The notes: generated by a model not told the origin, from the letters alone. DNA of 64,000 nucleotides from Microbulbifer sp. ALW1 (GCF_009903625.1 NZ_CP047569.1:2582501-2646500); one strand, 5' to 3'. Counted from the first letter of the stretch, positions 24,525 through 33,767 are shown. Made by a program: numbers and translations.

Positions 24525-25043
24525 ATGAACTGGAAAGGCCTGGTTAAAAACGTAGCGCCCACGATTGGCGCGGCTCTCGGCGGGCCAGCTGCCGGCACGG
24601 CAGTAAAGTTTCTCGCTGACCGGTTTCTTGGTGATCCAGAAGCCGATGAGAAAGACCTCGCCGAATTGGTGCTGAATAGCAGCCCGGAACAGCTTGCCGA
24701 ACTGCGCAAGCTCGATAATGAATTCCGTGTGCAGATGCGCCAGCTTGATATCGATGTTTTTGCCTTGGAAGTTGACGATCGCAAAGACGCGCGCGGCATG
24801 GCAGCCAAAACCAGCTTGACCCCGCAAATCATTTTGTCGAGCCTGTTTATCGCCGGTTACTTCGGTCTCATTTGGGCTCTGTTCTCGGGGCAGGTGGTAA
24901 TGACCCCGGATATCGAAAAGACCAGCACCTTGATGCTGGGAGTGATCACCGGTGCCATTCCGATGATCCTGCAATTCTGGTTTGGATCCAGTCAGGGCTC
25001 AAAAGACAAGACCGCTCAGATGGCGGCGCAGAAACCCGGCTAA
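24525..25043 (+). CDS. Three-span holin (gene-transfer-agent holin type)
   Basis: The 172-residue protein matches the 3-TM holin family PF11351: the N-terminal KNVAPTIGAALGGPAAGTAV, the helical charged middle (LAELRKLDNEFRVQMRQLDI, DDRKDARGMAA) and two membrane segments near the C-terminus (IILSSLFIAGYFGLIWALFS; STLMLGVITGAIPMILQFWF). Holins pierce the inner membrane at a set time and release the endolysin. The next gene's ATG overlaps its stop (TAATG). Confidence 0.75.
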   Translation: MNWKGLVKNVAPTIGAALGGPAAGTAVKFLADRFLGDPEADEKDLAELVLNSSPEQLAELRKLDNEFRVQMRQLDIDVFALEVDDRKDARGMAAKTSLTPQIILSSLFIAGYFGLIWALFSGQVVMTPDIEKTSTLMLGVITGAIPMILQFWFGSSQGSKDKTAQMAAQKPG

Positions 25044-25630
25044 TGATCAGTATCAAGGACGACTTGAATCTGCTTGACCGGAAGGTGGGGAAGATGGCAC
25101 AGGGGCTGGTGGCTAGGGCTGCAGGTCCGGCCATGAACCGCGCTGTGAAAAGTGTAAACAGTGAGGCCATCAAGCAGGTGGCTGCTGAGACCAGCGTCAA
25201 GCAGAAGGATATACGGCAAGCCCACAAGCTGTATCTGGCGAGGCGCGACAGACTGCAGGCATCCATTGACGCAGCCAAAGCGAGAGCGCGAAACCTTATT
25301 GAGTATGTGCGCCCGGCCCAACGCAAGGCGGGCCACTTCAACAGCCGCAGCACGCGCGGCAAGTTCAAAGCACCAGGCGTTAAGGCCAAAGCCTGGGGTA
25401 AGTCTAAGACCTATGCGGGCACCTTTATCGCACGCGCCCCACAGGGGCAGCTGCTGGTGTTCGCACGCAAAGGCCCCGGCCGCCTGCCTCTCAAGGGCGT
25501 GGTAGGCCCCAGCCCTCGCGGCACGTTTGTAAGCCAGCGCCTGATTGAGGTTATGGAGCGCAAAGCTCGTGAGCGCGTACCCATTGAGCTGACCCGATCC
25601 ATTACCAACGAGCTGCGCAAACTGAAATGA
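25043..25630 (+). CDS. Minor tail protein Z-like
   Basis: The 195-residue, basic protein resembles the phage minor tail Z family: AMNRAVKSVNSEAIKQVAAE, then SVKQKDIRQAHKLYLARRDR and LEVMERKARERVPIELTR-like C-terminus. In lambda, Z lies between FII and U. Here it sits upstream of cos, beside the holin, so in the packaged genome it would be at the far right end. ATG 25043 overlaps the holin stop. The N-terminal extension in the longer frame (from 24872) is ignored. Confidence 0.65.
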   Translation: MISIKDDLNLLDRKVGKMAQGLVARAAGPAMNRAVKSVNSEAIKQVAAETSVKQKDIRQAHKLYLARRDRLQASIDAAKARARNLIEYVRPAQRKAGHFNSRSTRGKFKAPGVKAKAWGKSKTYAGTFIARAPQGQLLVFARKGPGRLPLKGVVGPSPRGTFVSQRLIEVMERKARERVPIELTRSITNELRKLK

Positions 25631-25679
25631 CCAACACCGTGCACCCAGCCGCGGGTCCTTCCCGGGGTGTGTCGCATAC

Positions 25680-25714
25680 GGGTCCGCAGCAGCGCGAGGT
25701 TTCGCTATTTATGA
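25680..25714 (+). other. cos site (lambda-like cohesive-end cut region)
   Basis: ACGGGTCCGCAGCAG followed by CGCGAGG and TTTCGCTATTTATGA lines up with the lambda left end, where a 12-base overhang is followed by CGCGGGT and TTTCGCTATTTATGA. The cut region is about 25680-25692. It lies just before the terminase small subunit gene, as in lambda. Confidence 0.7.
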
Positions 25715-25762
25715 GGCTTTTTTTGGGGTGTTTGTTGTTGGTCATTGAGGGGATAACAGGGG

Positions 25763-26386
25763 ATGGCCGAGTCGAAGCGAAAAGCCCGAAAAAAACAGAG
25801 TGAAACGCTCGCCGAGAAGGTCGGAAAAAAATCCGGCAATACCAAACAAACGGCCCCCAGCGAGGTGCGCGACTGTTTGCTGAACCAGCGGCAAATGTGC
25901 GAGAGCCTGAGTGTGACCGCGCCGGGGTTCGCGCGCTGGGGTGTGGAGCCCACCGAACGGGTGGGAAACCAGGCTTTCTACAGCGTGCGTGACGTGGTGG
26001 ACAACCGCGTGGCGGCAGCCCTGGACAGGCAGAAGCTGGAGCGCCCGGACCCGGATGACGGCGATGGGTTGAACCCGGTGCTTGAGCAGGCACGACTGGC
26101 AAAAGAGCGGGCCGACGGTCTCGCATTGAAAAACAAACAAGCCCGCGGCGAGCTGATCCCGGTAGAAATTGCCGGTCCGCTGTTTGGGAAAATCGCCTCG
26201 GAAATGGCGGCGGTACTCGATGCCCTGGAGGCGAAGATTAAGCGCCGGGTGCCCTCACTGACGGCCACCGATATGGAGTTCATAAAGGCGGAGCGCGTGC
26301 GCGCGCAGAATGCGGCGGCCGATGTGGACCGCCTTCTGGATGAATTGCTAGATGAAATTATCGGCGCAGCAGACACTGGCAGTTAA
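25763..26386 (+). CDS. Terminase small subunit (Nu1-like)
   Basis: The 207-residue product has a basic N-terminus and a winged-helix DNA-binding part (CLLNQRQMCESLSVTAPGFA, WGVEPTERVGNQAFYSVRDV), then a long helical region (EQARLAKERADGLALKNKQA) that contacts the large subunit. Nu1 family proteins recognise cos and bring in the nuclease-motor subunit. The C-terminal codons overlap the large-subunit gene by 35 bases. Confidence 0.85.
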   Translation: MAESKRKARKKQSETLAEKVGKKSGNTKQTAPSEVRDCLLNQRQMCESLSVTAPGFARWGVEPTERVGNQAFYSVRDVVDNRVAAALDRQKLERPDPDDGDGLNPVLEQARLAKERADGLALKNKQARGELIPVEIAGPLFGKIASEMAAVLDALEAKIKRRVPSLTATDMEFIKAERVRAQNAAADVDRLLDELLDEIIGAADTGS

Positions 26387-28295
26387 ACGCCACCTGCGCG
26401 CAGCCCTGCGGGTACTGAAACGACCGGAGCCGCTGCCGCTGGCGGAGTGGGCCGACAAGTATTTTTACCTGGTGGCCGAGTCAAGTTACACCACCGGTCC
26501 CTGGACGTCCGACCCCTACCAGGTGCCCATCCTAAACATGATGGGCAACGACGACATTGAGGAGTTCAACTGGCGCAAGTCGGCGCGGGTCGGTTACACC
26601 AAGTGCATCACCGCCGCCATTGCGTATTACACCGAGCACCGGCAGCGCAATCAGATGCTGTGGCAGCCAACCGACGGGGATGCTGAAGATTTTATGAAAC
26701 AGCATGTGCAGCCGGTGATCCGCGATGTTCCGGTCCTGCGCAAACTGGCCCCATGGTTCGGTAAAAAGCACAGCGACAACACGCTGGACTACAAGCGTTT
26801 TTCCAACAGCCGCCAGCTGTTTGTGCGCGGTGGTAAAAGCGCCGGCAACTTTCGTGAAAAGTCGGTGGACGTCGTTTATTACGACGAGTTATCGAAATTT
26901 GACGAGGACGTGGAAGGCGAGGGCACGCCCACCAAACTGGGCGACAAGCGCCTGGAGGGCTCCAGCTTCCCGAAATCCATTCGCGGCAGTACGCCCACCC
27001 GCGTGGGCGAGTGTCAGCTGACCAAGGCGGCAGACAAAGCTGACGAGGACTTCAAACGCTGGGTGCCCTGCCCGCACTGCGAGGAGTACCAGATTCTGGA
27101 GTGGGGCGGCCCCGACGTGCCCTATGGCATCAAGTGGGACGAAGGCAAAGCCCGGCACGCGTATTACGTTTGTATCCACCACGGCTGCGTGATCGAACAG
27201 CGATCCCTGGAGTGGATGGACGCGCACGGTGAAATGCGCAGTGAGTCCGGCATGGTGACCCGCGACGGCCTTACCTTTTACCGCGACGGCGAGAAAGTGG
27301 ACCCGCCGCGCAAAGCGTCGGTTTATACCTGGTCGGCATACAGCCCGCGCACCACCTGGGGAAAAATCGCCGAGGACTTTCTGGAAGCCAAGGGCGACCC
27401 CATCGACCTTAAGACCTGGGTAAACACCACCCTGGGTGAGCCCTGGGAAGAAAAGGGCGAGCGCGTGGAGGCGCACCACCTGTATATGCGCCGCGAACAT
27501 TACCCCGAAGAAATCCCGCAATCTGCCGTCGTTGTGGTGGGTGGCGTGGATACCCAGCCCGACCGGCTGGAGGCCAGCGCCTGGGCATTTGGTCCCGGCA
27601 ACGAGTCCTGGTTGGTTGAGCACCAGATTTTCCCCGGCGATCCCAACCGGCCAGAGGTGTGGGAGCGCCTGACCCAGTGGCGCCACGGCCGATTCAAGCA
27701 CGAGAGCGGCAATTACCTGCGGATCAGTGCGGTGGCCATTGATACCGGCGGCCACAACACCGACGCGGTGTACAAATACTGCAAGCGGTTTGAAGCGGAG
27801 CGGGTTTTCGCCATCAAGGGCAGCAGTACGCCGGCGGCGCCGCTGGTGTCGCGGCCGAGCAAAAACAACAAGGGCAACGTCAACCTGTTTTCCATTGGCA
27901 CCGACACCGCCAAGGAAATGATATTAGGGCGGCTGCAAATTCTAGAAATTGGCCCCGGCTATGTGCATTTTCCGGTGGACCGCGGTACCGACGAGGAATA
28001 TTTCAAACAGCTCACTGGTTTTCAGCGCGTGCCGACCAAGAAAAACGGCCGCATTGTCCACGCGATGAAGGACATTCGGAAGCGGGTAGAGGCCGGTGAT
28101 TGCTACGTGTACGCCCTGGCCGCGCTGGAAATTCTCAACCCGGACCTGCGCGCCCTGGCGCGCAAGCTAAAACCCCGAGAGCCAGAGCCCGCCGCGGCCA
28201 CTGATGCCCTGTACTACCCACAAGAGCCCGAGCCGCCGCAGCCACGCAAGCGCCGGCGGCGCAACGTCGCCCGCAAGGTGGGCGGCATGAGGTAA
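26352..28295 (+). CDS. Terminase large subunit (gpA family)
   Basis: The 647-residue protein is full length for lambda gpA. It has the N-terminal ATPase part (EWADKYFYLVAESSYTTGPW; NWRKSARVGYTKCITAAIAY; YYDELSKFDEDVEGEG with the acidic Walker-B-like residues), a zinc-like cysteine pair WVPCPHCEEYQ near residue 237, and the nuclease half (VVGGVDTQPDRLEASAWAFG; VAIDTGGHNTDAVYKYCKRF; GDCYVYALAALEIL). It cuts concatemers at cos and pumps DNA into proheads. Confidence 0.95.
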   Translation: MKLSAQQTLAVKRHLRAALRVLKRPEPLPLAEWADKYFYLVAESSYTTGPWTSDPYQVPILNMMGNDDIEEFNWRKSARVGYTKCITAAIAYYTEHRQRNQMLWQPTDGDAEDFMKQHVQPVIRDVPVLRKLAPWFGKKHSDNTLDYKRFSNSRQLFVRGGKSAGNFREKSVDVVYYDELSKFDEDVEGEGTPTKLGDKRLEGSSFPKSIRGSTPTRVGECQLTKAADKADEDFKRWVPCPHCEEYQILEWGGPDVPYGIKWDEGKARHAYYVCIHHGCVIEQRSLEWMDAHGEMRSESGMVTRDGLTFYRDGEKVDPPRKASVYTWSAYSPRTTWGKIAEDFLEAKGDPIDLKTWVNTTLGEPWEEKGERVEAHHLYMRREHYPEEIPQSAVVVVGGVDTQPDRLEASAWAFGPGNESWLVEHQIFPGDPNRPEVWERLTQWRHGRFKHESGNYLRISAVAIDTGGHNTDAVYKYCKRFEAERVFAIKGSSTPAAPLVSRPSKNNKGNVNLFSIGTDTAKEMILGRLQILEIGPGYVHFPVDRGTDEEYFKQLTGFQRVPTKKNGRIVHAMKDIRKRVEAGDCYVYALAALEILNPDLRALARKLKPREPEPAAATDALYYPQEPEPPQPRKRRRRNVARKVGGMR

Positions 28296-28304
28296 CGAGA
28301 CACC

Positions 28305-28844
28305 ATGACCGAACCGAAAAAAATTGTTGCCGGCGATTCCGTGAGCTGGAGCCGTTACGAAGCGGGCTATCTTCCTGCGGATGGCTGGGCGCTGGAATAC
28401 CGGCTGGTATCCCTGGGGCAAAATCAGCCCATTGCCACCGTGGCCGATGGCAGCGAGTACAAAGCGACAATCGACAGCGCGACCACCGCCCAGTGGGCGG
28501 CCGGCGACTATCAGCTGGTGCCGATGATGAAGCGCGGCGCCACCGAGCGCGTCACCCTGGCGTCCCAGCGGGTGGTGGTGAAACCCAACCCCGCCAGCGG
28601 CAGTTATGACCCGCGCAGTTTTGCCGAAAAAATGCTGGATGCACTGCGCGAGCAGCTGGCGAAAAAGGCCACCACCGGCAAGCAGTCTTTTGCGGTAGAG
28701 GGCCAGACGGTGACCTATTACAGCTGGGACGAAATGGTGAAAGCGGAAAAATACTATGCCGGTAAGGTCAGCCAGCAGCGCCGACGCCGTCGGGATAAAC
28801 GCACCGGCAAAAACTCCAACCGCGTACTAACGCGGATGCCATAA
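28305..28844 (+). CDS. gpW-like head completion protein with extra N-terminal domain
   Basis: The last 80 residues (LREQLAKKATTGKQSFAVEG, TVTYYSWDEMVKAEKYYAGK, then SQQRRRRRDKR) resemble lambda gpW, which closes the head after packaging and ends in a basic stretch. The first 95 residues form a beta-rich domain (SWSRYEAGYLPADGWALEYR) that lambda gpW lacks. Position between gpA and the portal gene matches W. Total length is 179 residues versus 68 in lambda. Confidence 0.65.
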   Translation: MTEPKKIVAGDSVSWSRYEAGYLPADGWALEYRLVSLGQNQPIATVADGSEYKATIDSATTAQWAAGDYQLVPMMKRGATERVTLASQRVVVKPNPASGSYDPRSFAEKMLDALREQLAKKATTGKQSFAVEGQTVTYYSWDEMVKAEKYYAGKVSQQRRRRRDKRTGKNSNRVLTRMP

Positions 28845-28854
28845 AGGGCCGCCC

Positions 28855-30492
28855 ATGAATTTTTTTAACCGTATCACCGGCCGTGCTGCCCTGCAGGATC
28901 AAATCACCCAACTAGAAACCAAACTGGACCAGGTGGGCCACCAGGCGCGCAATATGCGCGGCGCGCTGCGCGCCGTGGGTCATTTCAAGGCCGCGGAAAA
29001 AAGCCGCCTGGCCGAGGGCTGGACCACCACCCCGATGCCAATCAACCAGCAGCTGCAGCAGGAACTGCACACCATGGTGGCGCGCAGCCGCCAGCTGGCA
29101 AAAAACGATCCCTACTACCGGCGTTTTCTGGGGTTGGCGAAGAACAATGTGATCGGCCACACCGGGTTTCGATTTTCCGCCAGTATCAAAACCAAGGGCG
29201 ACAAACCGGACGAGCGCGCCAGCCGCGCGGTAGAAAAAGCGTGGAAAAGCGCCTGCAAAAAAGGGGGGCTGGATCACCGCGGCCGCCTGAGTCTGCAGGC
29301 CATGTGCGGGCTGATGCTCAACAGCCTGCTGCGCGACGGCGAAGTGCTGGCGCTGAAAATTCGCAGCCGCAAGATCAAGCCGTTTGGGTTCGCCTTCCAG
29401 TTACTGGACCCGCTGCTGCTGCAGCTGACCAGTGACCAGGTGCCAGGCCGGGGCGGGCACAAAATTACCCTGGGTGTGGAGTTCGACCGCGAGGGCCGGC
29501 GCGCGGCCTACTGGCTACACAGCACCGACACCACCCACGCCGATTATTACACCCTGCACGGACGCGGCTATATTCGCATTCCGGCCGAGCGGATTATTCA
29601 CGAATTTCTCGACGAATATATCGACCAGGCCCGCGGCTTTCCGCTGGGTTGTGCCGCCGCCGCGCGCCATCACATGCTCGACAAGTACGAAGATGCCGAG
29701 CTGACGGCCGCCGCCATCGGCGCCAGCACCATGGGGATTATTGAGCGCGGCGAGGACGACACCGGGTTTAGTGGCGGCATCGACAAAGACGATGACGAGG
29801 ACGACTACGAAGACGGCGAAGAAGAATTTTACATGGACGTCGAGGGCGGCACCTTCCGGCAGCTGCCCCACGGTGCCAAGTTGTCCACCTGGGACCCCCA
29901 GCACCCCAACGCTGCTTTCAAGGATTTTGTGAAAGGCATCTTGCGCGGTATCGCCGCGGCCCTCGGGGTGTCCTATTTCTCGCTCGCCAACGACCTGGAG
30001 GGCGTCAACTTTTCGTCCGGGCGCATCGGCGCGCTGGAAGACCGCGAGGTTTGGAAGGGCCTGCAGAACTGGTTTATCGACAATATTCTGCACCCGATTT
30101 TTAACGAGTGGTTAAGCCAAGCGCTGCTCATGGGTGCAATCCAGTTGAGCGGCGGCGCACCGCTGAATGCGGGCGAGCTGGACCGCTACGCCGACGGCGC
30201 CAAGTTTAACGGCCGCCGCTGGGCCTGGACCGATCCGCAAAAAGAAAGCGCCGCGCACGCCATGCAGCTGGACATGCGAACCATCAGCCGCACGGAAATC
30301 TGCGCGGACCGCGGGCGCGAGTTCACCGAAGTCATGGACGAGCTGCAGCGCGAGGAGGAGGAAATGCGCAAACGCGGCATTGACCCCGGCAGCGTGAATA
30401 AAGCCATTGGGGCCGCCGCCAAGGTTCCGCAGGAGCCGGACGAACCCGAAACCGAGGACGAGGAACCGGAGAACCCCGACGATGATACTTAA
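28855..30492 (+). CDS. Portal protein (lambda gpB family)
   Basis: The 545-residue product has the lambda portal pattern: SRQLAKNDPYYRRFLGLAKN, NVIGHTGFRF, LNSLLRDGEVLALKIR, ERIIHEFLDEYIDQARGFPL, then GILRGIAAALGVSYFSLAND and NFSSGRIGALEDREVWKGLQ. Twelve copies form the DNA channel at the capsid vertex. An acidic insertion (residues 300-322, DDDEDDYEDGEEEFYMDVEG) and an acidic C-terminal tail stand out. The stop overlaps the next start by 11 bases. Confidence 0.95.
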   Translation: MNFFNRITGRAALQDQITQLETKLDQVGHQARNMRGALRAVGHFKAAEKSRLAEGWTTTPMPINQQLQQELHTMVARSRQLAKNDPYYRRFLGLAKNNVIGHTGFRFSASIKTKGDKPDERASRAVEKAWKSACKKGGLDHRGRLSLQAMCGLMLNSLLRDGEVLALKIRSRKIKPFGFAFQLLDPLLLQLTSDQVPGRGGHKITLGVEFDREGRRAAYWLHSTDTTHADYYTLHGRGYIRIPAERIIHEFLDEYIDQARGFPLGCAAAARHHMLDKYEDAELTAAAIGASTMGIIERGEDDTGFSGGIDKDDDEDDYEDGEEEFYMDVEGGTFRQLPHGAKLSTWDPQHPNAAFKDFVKGILRGIAAALGVSYFSLANDLEGVNFSSGRIGALEDREVWKGLQNWFIDNILHPIFNEWLSQALLMGAIQLSGGAPLNAGELDRYADGAKFNGRRWAWTDPQKESAAHAMQLDMRTISRTEICADRGREFTEVMDELQREEEEMRKRGIDPGSVNKAIGAAAKVPQEPDEPETEDEEPENPDDDT

Positions 30493-32494
30493 TGAACAGG
30501 ACGAACTGGTCCGCCAGATTAACGAAAGAGGGTCGCAACGTGCGGCCCTTTTTTGTGCCCGGCCGCAAGGTGGCTCCCGCGCCGACGGCGACGAAGAAGG
30601 CCCCGTAAATCTGGAGGCCCGCACCGTTGAAATGGCGTTCGCCAGCGAAACCGAAAAGGTCGAGCGCTGGTACGGCATCGAGGTGCTGATCTGCACCCCG
30701 GAAGCGGTGGACCTGTCGCTGCTGAACAACCGCGCCCCGGTGCTGGATATGCACGACTGGCACCAGCAGGTGGGCGTGGTGGATGAGGCCCGGGTGGACC
30801 CCGACCACATTGCCCGCGCCGTGACGCGTTACAGCCGCAGCCAGCGCGGCGAGGACATTCTGCAGGACATTGCCGACGGCATCCGCAGCAAGGTGAGCGT
30901 GGGGTACCGCGTGCGGGAGATGAAGCTGGTAGAGGAGCGCGAGGACGGCCCCGACGTTTACCACATCACCAAGTGGCAGCCCTACGAAATTTCCACTGTG
31001 TCGGTGCCCGCCGATGACGCCGTTGGTGTCGGCCGCAGCGCGGCCACCAGGGACCCGGCACACAACCCCCCAGAGTCCGACGACAACGCCGGAGGCGAGG
31101 CCCGCAGCGCGGCGCCTGCTGTCAGTGATTCGCCCGCAACCCCCAAACCTAAATCTGAAACCCGAGAGGCCAACACTATGGACCCGAAAGAACTGGAAGC
31201 GGCACGCGAAGCCGCACGCAAGCAGGGCGGCGTTGACGAAACCCAGCGCGTTGCCGACATTCTGGACGTTGCCGAGCAGTACAACGCCGAGCCGGAAATG
31301 GTGCGCACTTTCCTGCGCGACACCAGTAAAACCAAACACGACCTGATGCAGTCACTGCTGGAGGCGCGCGCAGACGAGCGCGGCACCCAGGCCGAAGCGC
31401 CGGAAATCGGCATGAGCGACAAGGAAGTGCGCCAGTTCAGTTTCCTGAACCTGTTCCGCGCGATGGCGTTCCCCGAGAGTGCGGAATTCCGCAAGCAGGC
31501 AGCGTTTGAGCTGGATTGTTCTGTTGCCGCTGCGCAGAAGCACAAGGGCGAGCGCAAAGGCGATCAGATGATCCCGCACGACGTACTGGTGGCCAGCCGC
31601 GCCATGGACGTGGGCGACCTGCGCCGCGCCGGGTTCGATACCCGCTCGCTGACCGCTACCCTGGCGGATACCGGCAGCAATCTGGTGGGTACCCAGCATC
31701 TGGCGGCAAGTTTTATCGACCTGCTGCGCAATCGCATGGTGCTGTCGCGCTTTGGTGCCATGGTGCTGACCGGCCTGAACGGTAACCTGGTGATCCCTCG
31801 CCAGATCGGCGGCGCCGGCATGTACTGGCTGGACCCGGAAAACAGCGACATTCCCGCCGAGGGCCTGCCCATTTTTGACCAGGTGGCGCTGACCCCGAAA
31901 AACGCCGGCGCCTATACCGAGCTATCGCGCCAGCTGCTGCTGCAGTCCAGCCCGGGCGTTGAGAATCTGGTGCGCATGGACCTGGCCGCACAGATGGCCA
32001 TCGGCCTGGACAAGGCGGGCCTATACGGAACCGGCGCTAACGGCCAGCCGCGCGGCATTATCAACATGACCGGCATCAATACCGTGGACTTTGCCGGCGT
32101 CAATCCGACGTTTGCCGAAGTGGTGCAGATGGAAACCGAAACCGCGCTGGACAACGCGGACGAGGCGAATGCGGCCTATGCGATGGGGCCGGGCTTGCGC
32201 GGCTACTTCAAAACCACCGAGAAGTTTGCCGGCAGCAACGGCGCCACCATCTGGGAGCCGGGCAACATGGTCAACGGTTACGGCACCGCCGTTTCCAATC
32301 AGATGGAAGCGGGCGACCTGCTGCACGGCAATTTCTCCGATGTGATTATCGGCCTGTGGGGCGGCCTCGATATGCTGGTCAACCCCTACAGCGGCGACAA
32401 GGCCGGCATCACCCGAGTGACGGCGCACCAGTCCTGCGACACCTCTGGGCGCCACCCGGAGAGCTTCACCCACGGCAAACAGTTTACCCCGTAA
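30482..32494 (+). CDS. Prohead protease–major capsid protein fusion
   Basis: One 670-residue frame carries both enzyme and capsid. Residues 40-160 match the HK97 (S78) prohead protease: RAPVLDMHDWHQQVGVV with catalytic His91, and DGIRSKVSVGYRVREM with Ser139. A low-complexity linker (170-230) leads to a helical scaffold-like segment and then the HK97-fold capsid (about 340-670; SLTATLADTGSNLVGTQHLA, GLNGNLVIPRQIGGAGMYWL, GIINMTGINTVDFAGVNPTF). An in-frame ATG at 31178 with GAGAGG upstream could make the capsid part alone. The start ATG 30482 overlaps the portal gene; the upstream extension to 30407 is ignored. Confidence 0.9.
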   Translation: MILNEQDELVRQINERGSQRAALFCARPQGGSRADGDEEGPVNLEARTVEMAFASETEKVERWYGIEVLICTPEAVDLSLLNNRAPVLDMHDWHQQVGVVDEARVDPDHIARAVTRYSRSQRGEDILQDIADGIRSKVSVGYRVREMKLVEEREDGPDVYHITKWQPYEISTVSVPADDAVGVGRSAATRDPAHNPPESDDNAGGEARSAAPAVSDSPATPKPKSETREANTMDPKELEAAREAARKQGGVDETQRVADILDVAEQYNAEPEMVRTFLRDTSKTKHDLMQSLLEARADERGTQAEAPEIGMSDKEVRQFSFLNLFRAMAFPESAEFRKQAAFELDCSVAAAQKHKGERKGDQMIPHDVLVASRAMDVGDLRRAGFDTRSLTATLADTGSNLVGTQHLAASFIDLLRNRMVLSRFGAMVLTGLNGNLVIPRQIGGAGMYWLDPENSDIPAEGLPIFDQVALTPKNAGAYTELSRQLLLQSSPGVENLVRMDLAAQMAIGLDKAGLYGTGANGQPRGIINMTGINTVDFAGVNPTFAEVVQMETETALDNADEANAAYAMGPGLRGYFKTTEKFAGSNGATIWEPGNMVNGYGTAVSNQMEAGDLLHGNFSDVIIGLWGGLDMLVNPYSGDKAGITRVTAHQSCDTSGRHPESFTHGKQFTP

Positions 32495-32520
32495 GCCGTG
32501 ACCGCCTAGCGCGGTAATTC

Positions 32521-32551
32521 AAAAAGGCCCGCCCCAGTGCGGGCCTTTTTT
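32521..32551 (+). terminator. Terminator or attenuator after capsid gene
   Basis: AAAGGCCCGC (32523-32532) pairs with GCGGGCCTTT (32539-32548) and a T run follows. It probably lowers expression of the tail genes relative to capsid. Confidence 0.8.
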
Positions 32552-32598
32552 GTTCCCCCTTTTTTAAACGCATTTCATTGACCGCCGAGGAAAACCCC

Positions 32599-33030
32599 AT
32601 GGCCGAGATTCAAGAACAGATTAACGAAATCACCATCACCCGCAGCACCAAAGTCAAAGGCGAATTTGCCGAGCGCGGCACGGTACTGAAAGTTGGCTCT
32701 AATGCCGATATCGAAAAAAACGACGCGCGCTTTCTGCTGCGCAGTGGCAAGGCACTGCCGGGCCGCCAGACCCGCATTGCCGAGGCCCACGCCGAGGAAA
32801 AAAAAACCGCTGAACTAGCCCGCGCAGCGCAAGCCACTGCCGGTGCTGTCGCTGGCGCTGCTGCGGGCGATATTGCCGAGCTGGAAAAGCAGCTGGACGA
32901 ATCCGACGCGCAACTGGAGGCCGCCGAGGACCGCGCCGCCTCTGCCGAAGCCCGCGCACTGGATGCGGAAAAGCGTGCGGCCGAGGCTGAAAAGGCACTG
33001 GCAGCGGCCAATAAAAAAGCCGGCAAATAA
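32599..33030 (+). CDS. Ala-rich coiled-coil head protein
   Basis: The 143-residue protein has a small N-terminal domain (EITITRSTKVKGEFAERGTV, then NDARFLLRSGKALPG) and a long Ala/Glu coiled coil (residues 65-143). It follows the capsid gene, where lambda has FI. Sequence similarity to FI is not evident. The start ATG 32599 (MAEIQEQINEI) was preferred to the upstream in-frame codon at 32578. Confidence 0.6.
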   Translation: MAEIQEQINEITITRSTKVKGEFAERGTVLKVGSNADIEKNDARFLLRSGKALPGRQTRIAEAHAEEKKTAELARAAQATAGAVAGAAAGDIAELEKQLDESDAQLEAAEDRAASAEARALDAEKRAAEAEKALAAANKKAGK

Positions 33031-33033
33031 CCC

Positions 33034-33318
33034 GTGGCCGGCATTTATACCGAGCTGATCGACCCGGACCTGCCGGACTACGTCGAGGCCGAGGTGGTCG
33101 CGTCGGGGGCCACCCTGCCGGGCATTTTTACCGATGCCTGGCAGGAGGCCGCGCAACAGGCGGGCACTATTCCAGTGCTCACCTGTGACGCCGACACCGC
33201 GGCCATGATGGGCGCCACCGAGGATGCGGAGCTGCTGGTGCGCGGTGCGTCTTACATCGTGCGCGAGATACAGCCGCGCAACGGCGGCGGCGCGTCGCTG
33301 GTGCTTGAGCTGCAGTAA
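33034..33318 (+). CDS. Head-tail joining protein (FII-like)
   Basis: The 94-residue product read from GTG 33034 has the FII pattern: EVVASGATLPGIFTDAWQEA, GTIPVLTCDADTAAM and a C-terminal beta part GASYIVREIQPRNGGGASLV. FII attaches to the completed head and receives the tail. It lies 3 bases after the previous stop, in the lambda order before U. Confidence 0.65.
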   Translation: MAGIYTELIDPDLPDYVEAEVVASGATLPGIFTDAWQEAAQQAGTIPVLTCDADTAAMMGATEDAELLVRGASYIVREIQPRNGGGASLVLELQ

Positions 33319-33332
33319 CTGGAGAAACCGTC

Positions 33333-33767
33333 ATGGCTCACATATCCAAACAGCTGTTGGCAGCCGTCACCATGGCCGTCACCGGCTTGCCCTCCACCGG
33401 CGACCGGGTGCAGCAGTCGCGCACCTACGCGCACCACAAGGCCGGCCCAGCGCTGAATGTGCGCCTTGGAGAGCGGCGCCCGACCAGCACCCTGTCCAAT
33501 GCGGTAGCCAATGCCGAGCAGGATATTTTTATCGACATTGCGGTGGCCGGTCCCGCCGACACCATCGACGACCTGTTGCTGGACGTCGATGCCGAAATTC
33601 ACCAGGCACTCATGGCGGATTACAGCCTGGGGCTGGGGTTTGTTCTGGACTGCAACCCGCAAGGCCTGAGCGAGCCCGACCTGGAACAGGCGGAAAAACC
33701 CAAGGCCGTGGCCACCAGTGCCTGGCGTTACGAGGTCCGCCACAACCGCACCACCCTGGAGACCTGA
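33333..33767 (+). CDS. Tail terminator protein (gpU-like)
   Basis: The 144-residue protein (MAHISKQLLAAVTMAVTGLP; LSNAVANAEQDIFIDIAVAG; DDLLLDVDAEIHQALM; TSAWRYEVRHNRTTLE) has the alpha/beta pattern and end residues of lambda U-type tail terminators, which cap the tail tube and bind the head. Position between FII-like and tail-tube genes agrees. Confidence 0.65.
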   Translation: MAHISKQLLAAVTMAVTGLPSTGDRVQQSRTYAHHKAGPALNVRLGERRPTSTLSNAVANAEQDIFIDIAVAGPADTIDDLLLDVDAEIHQALMADYSLGLGFVLDCNPQGLSEPDLEQAEKPKAVATSAWRYEVRHNRTTLET

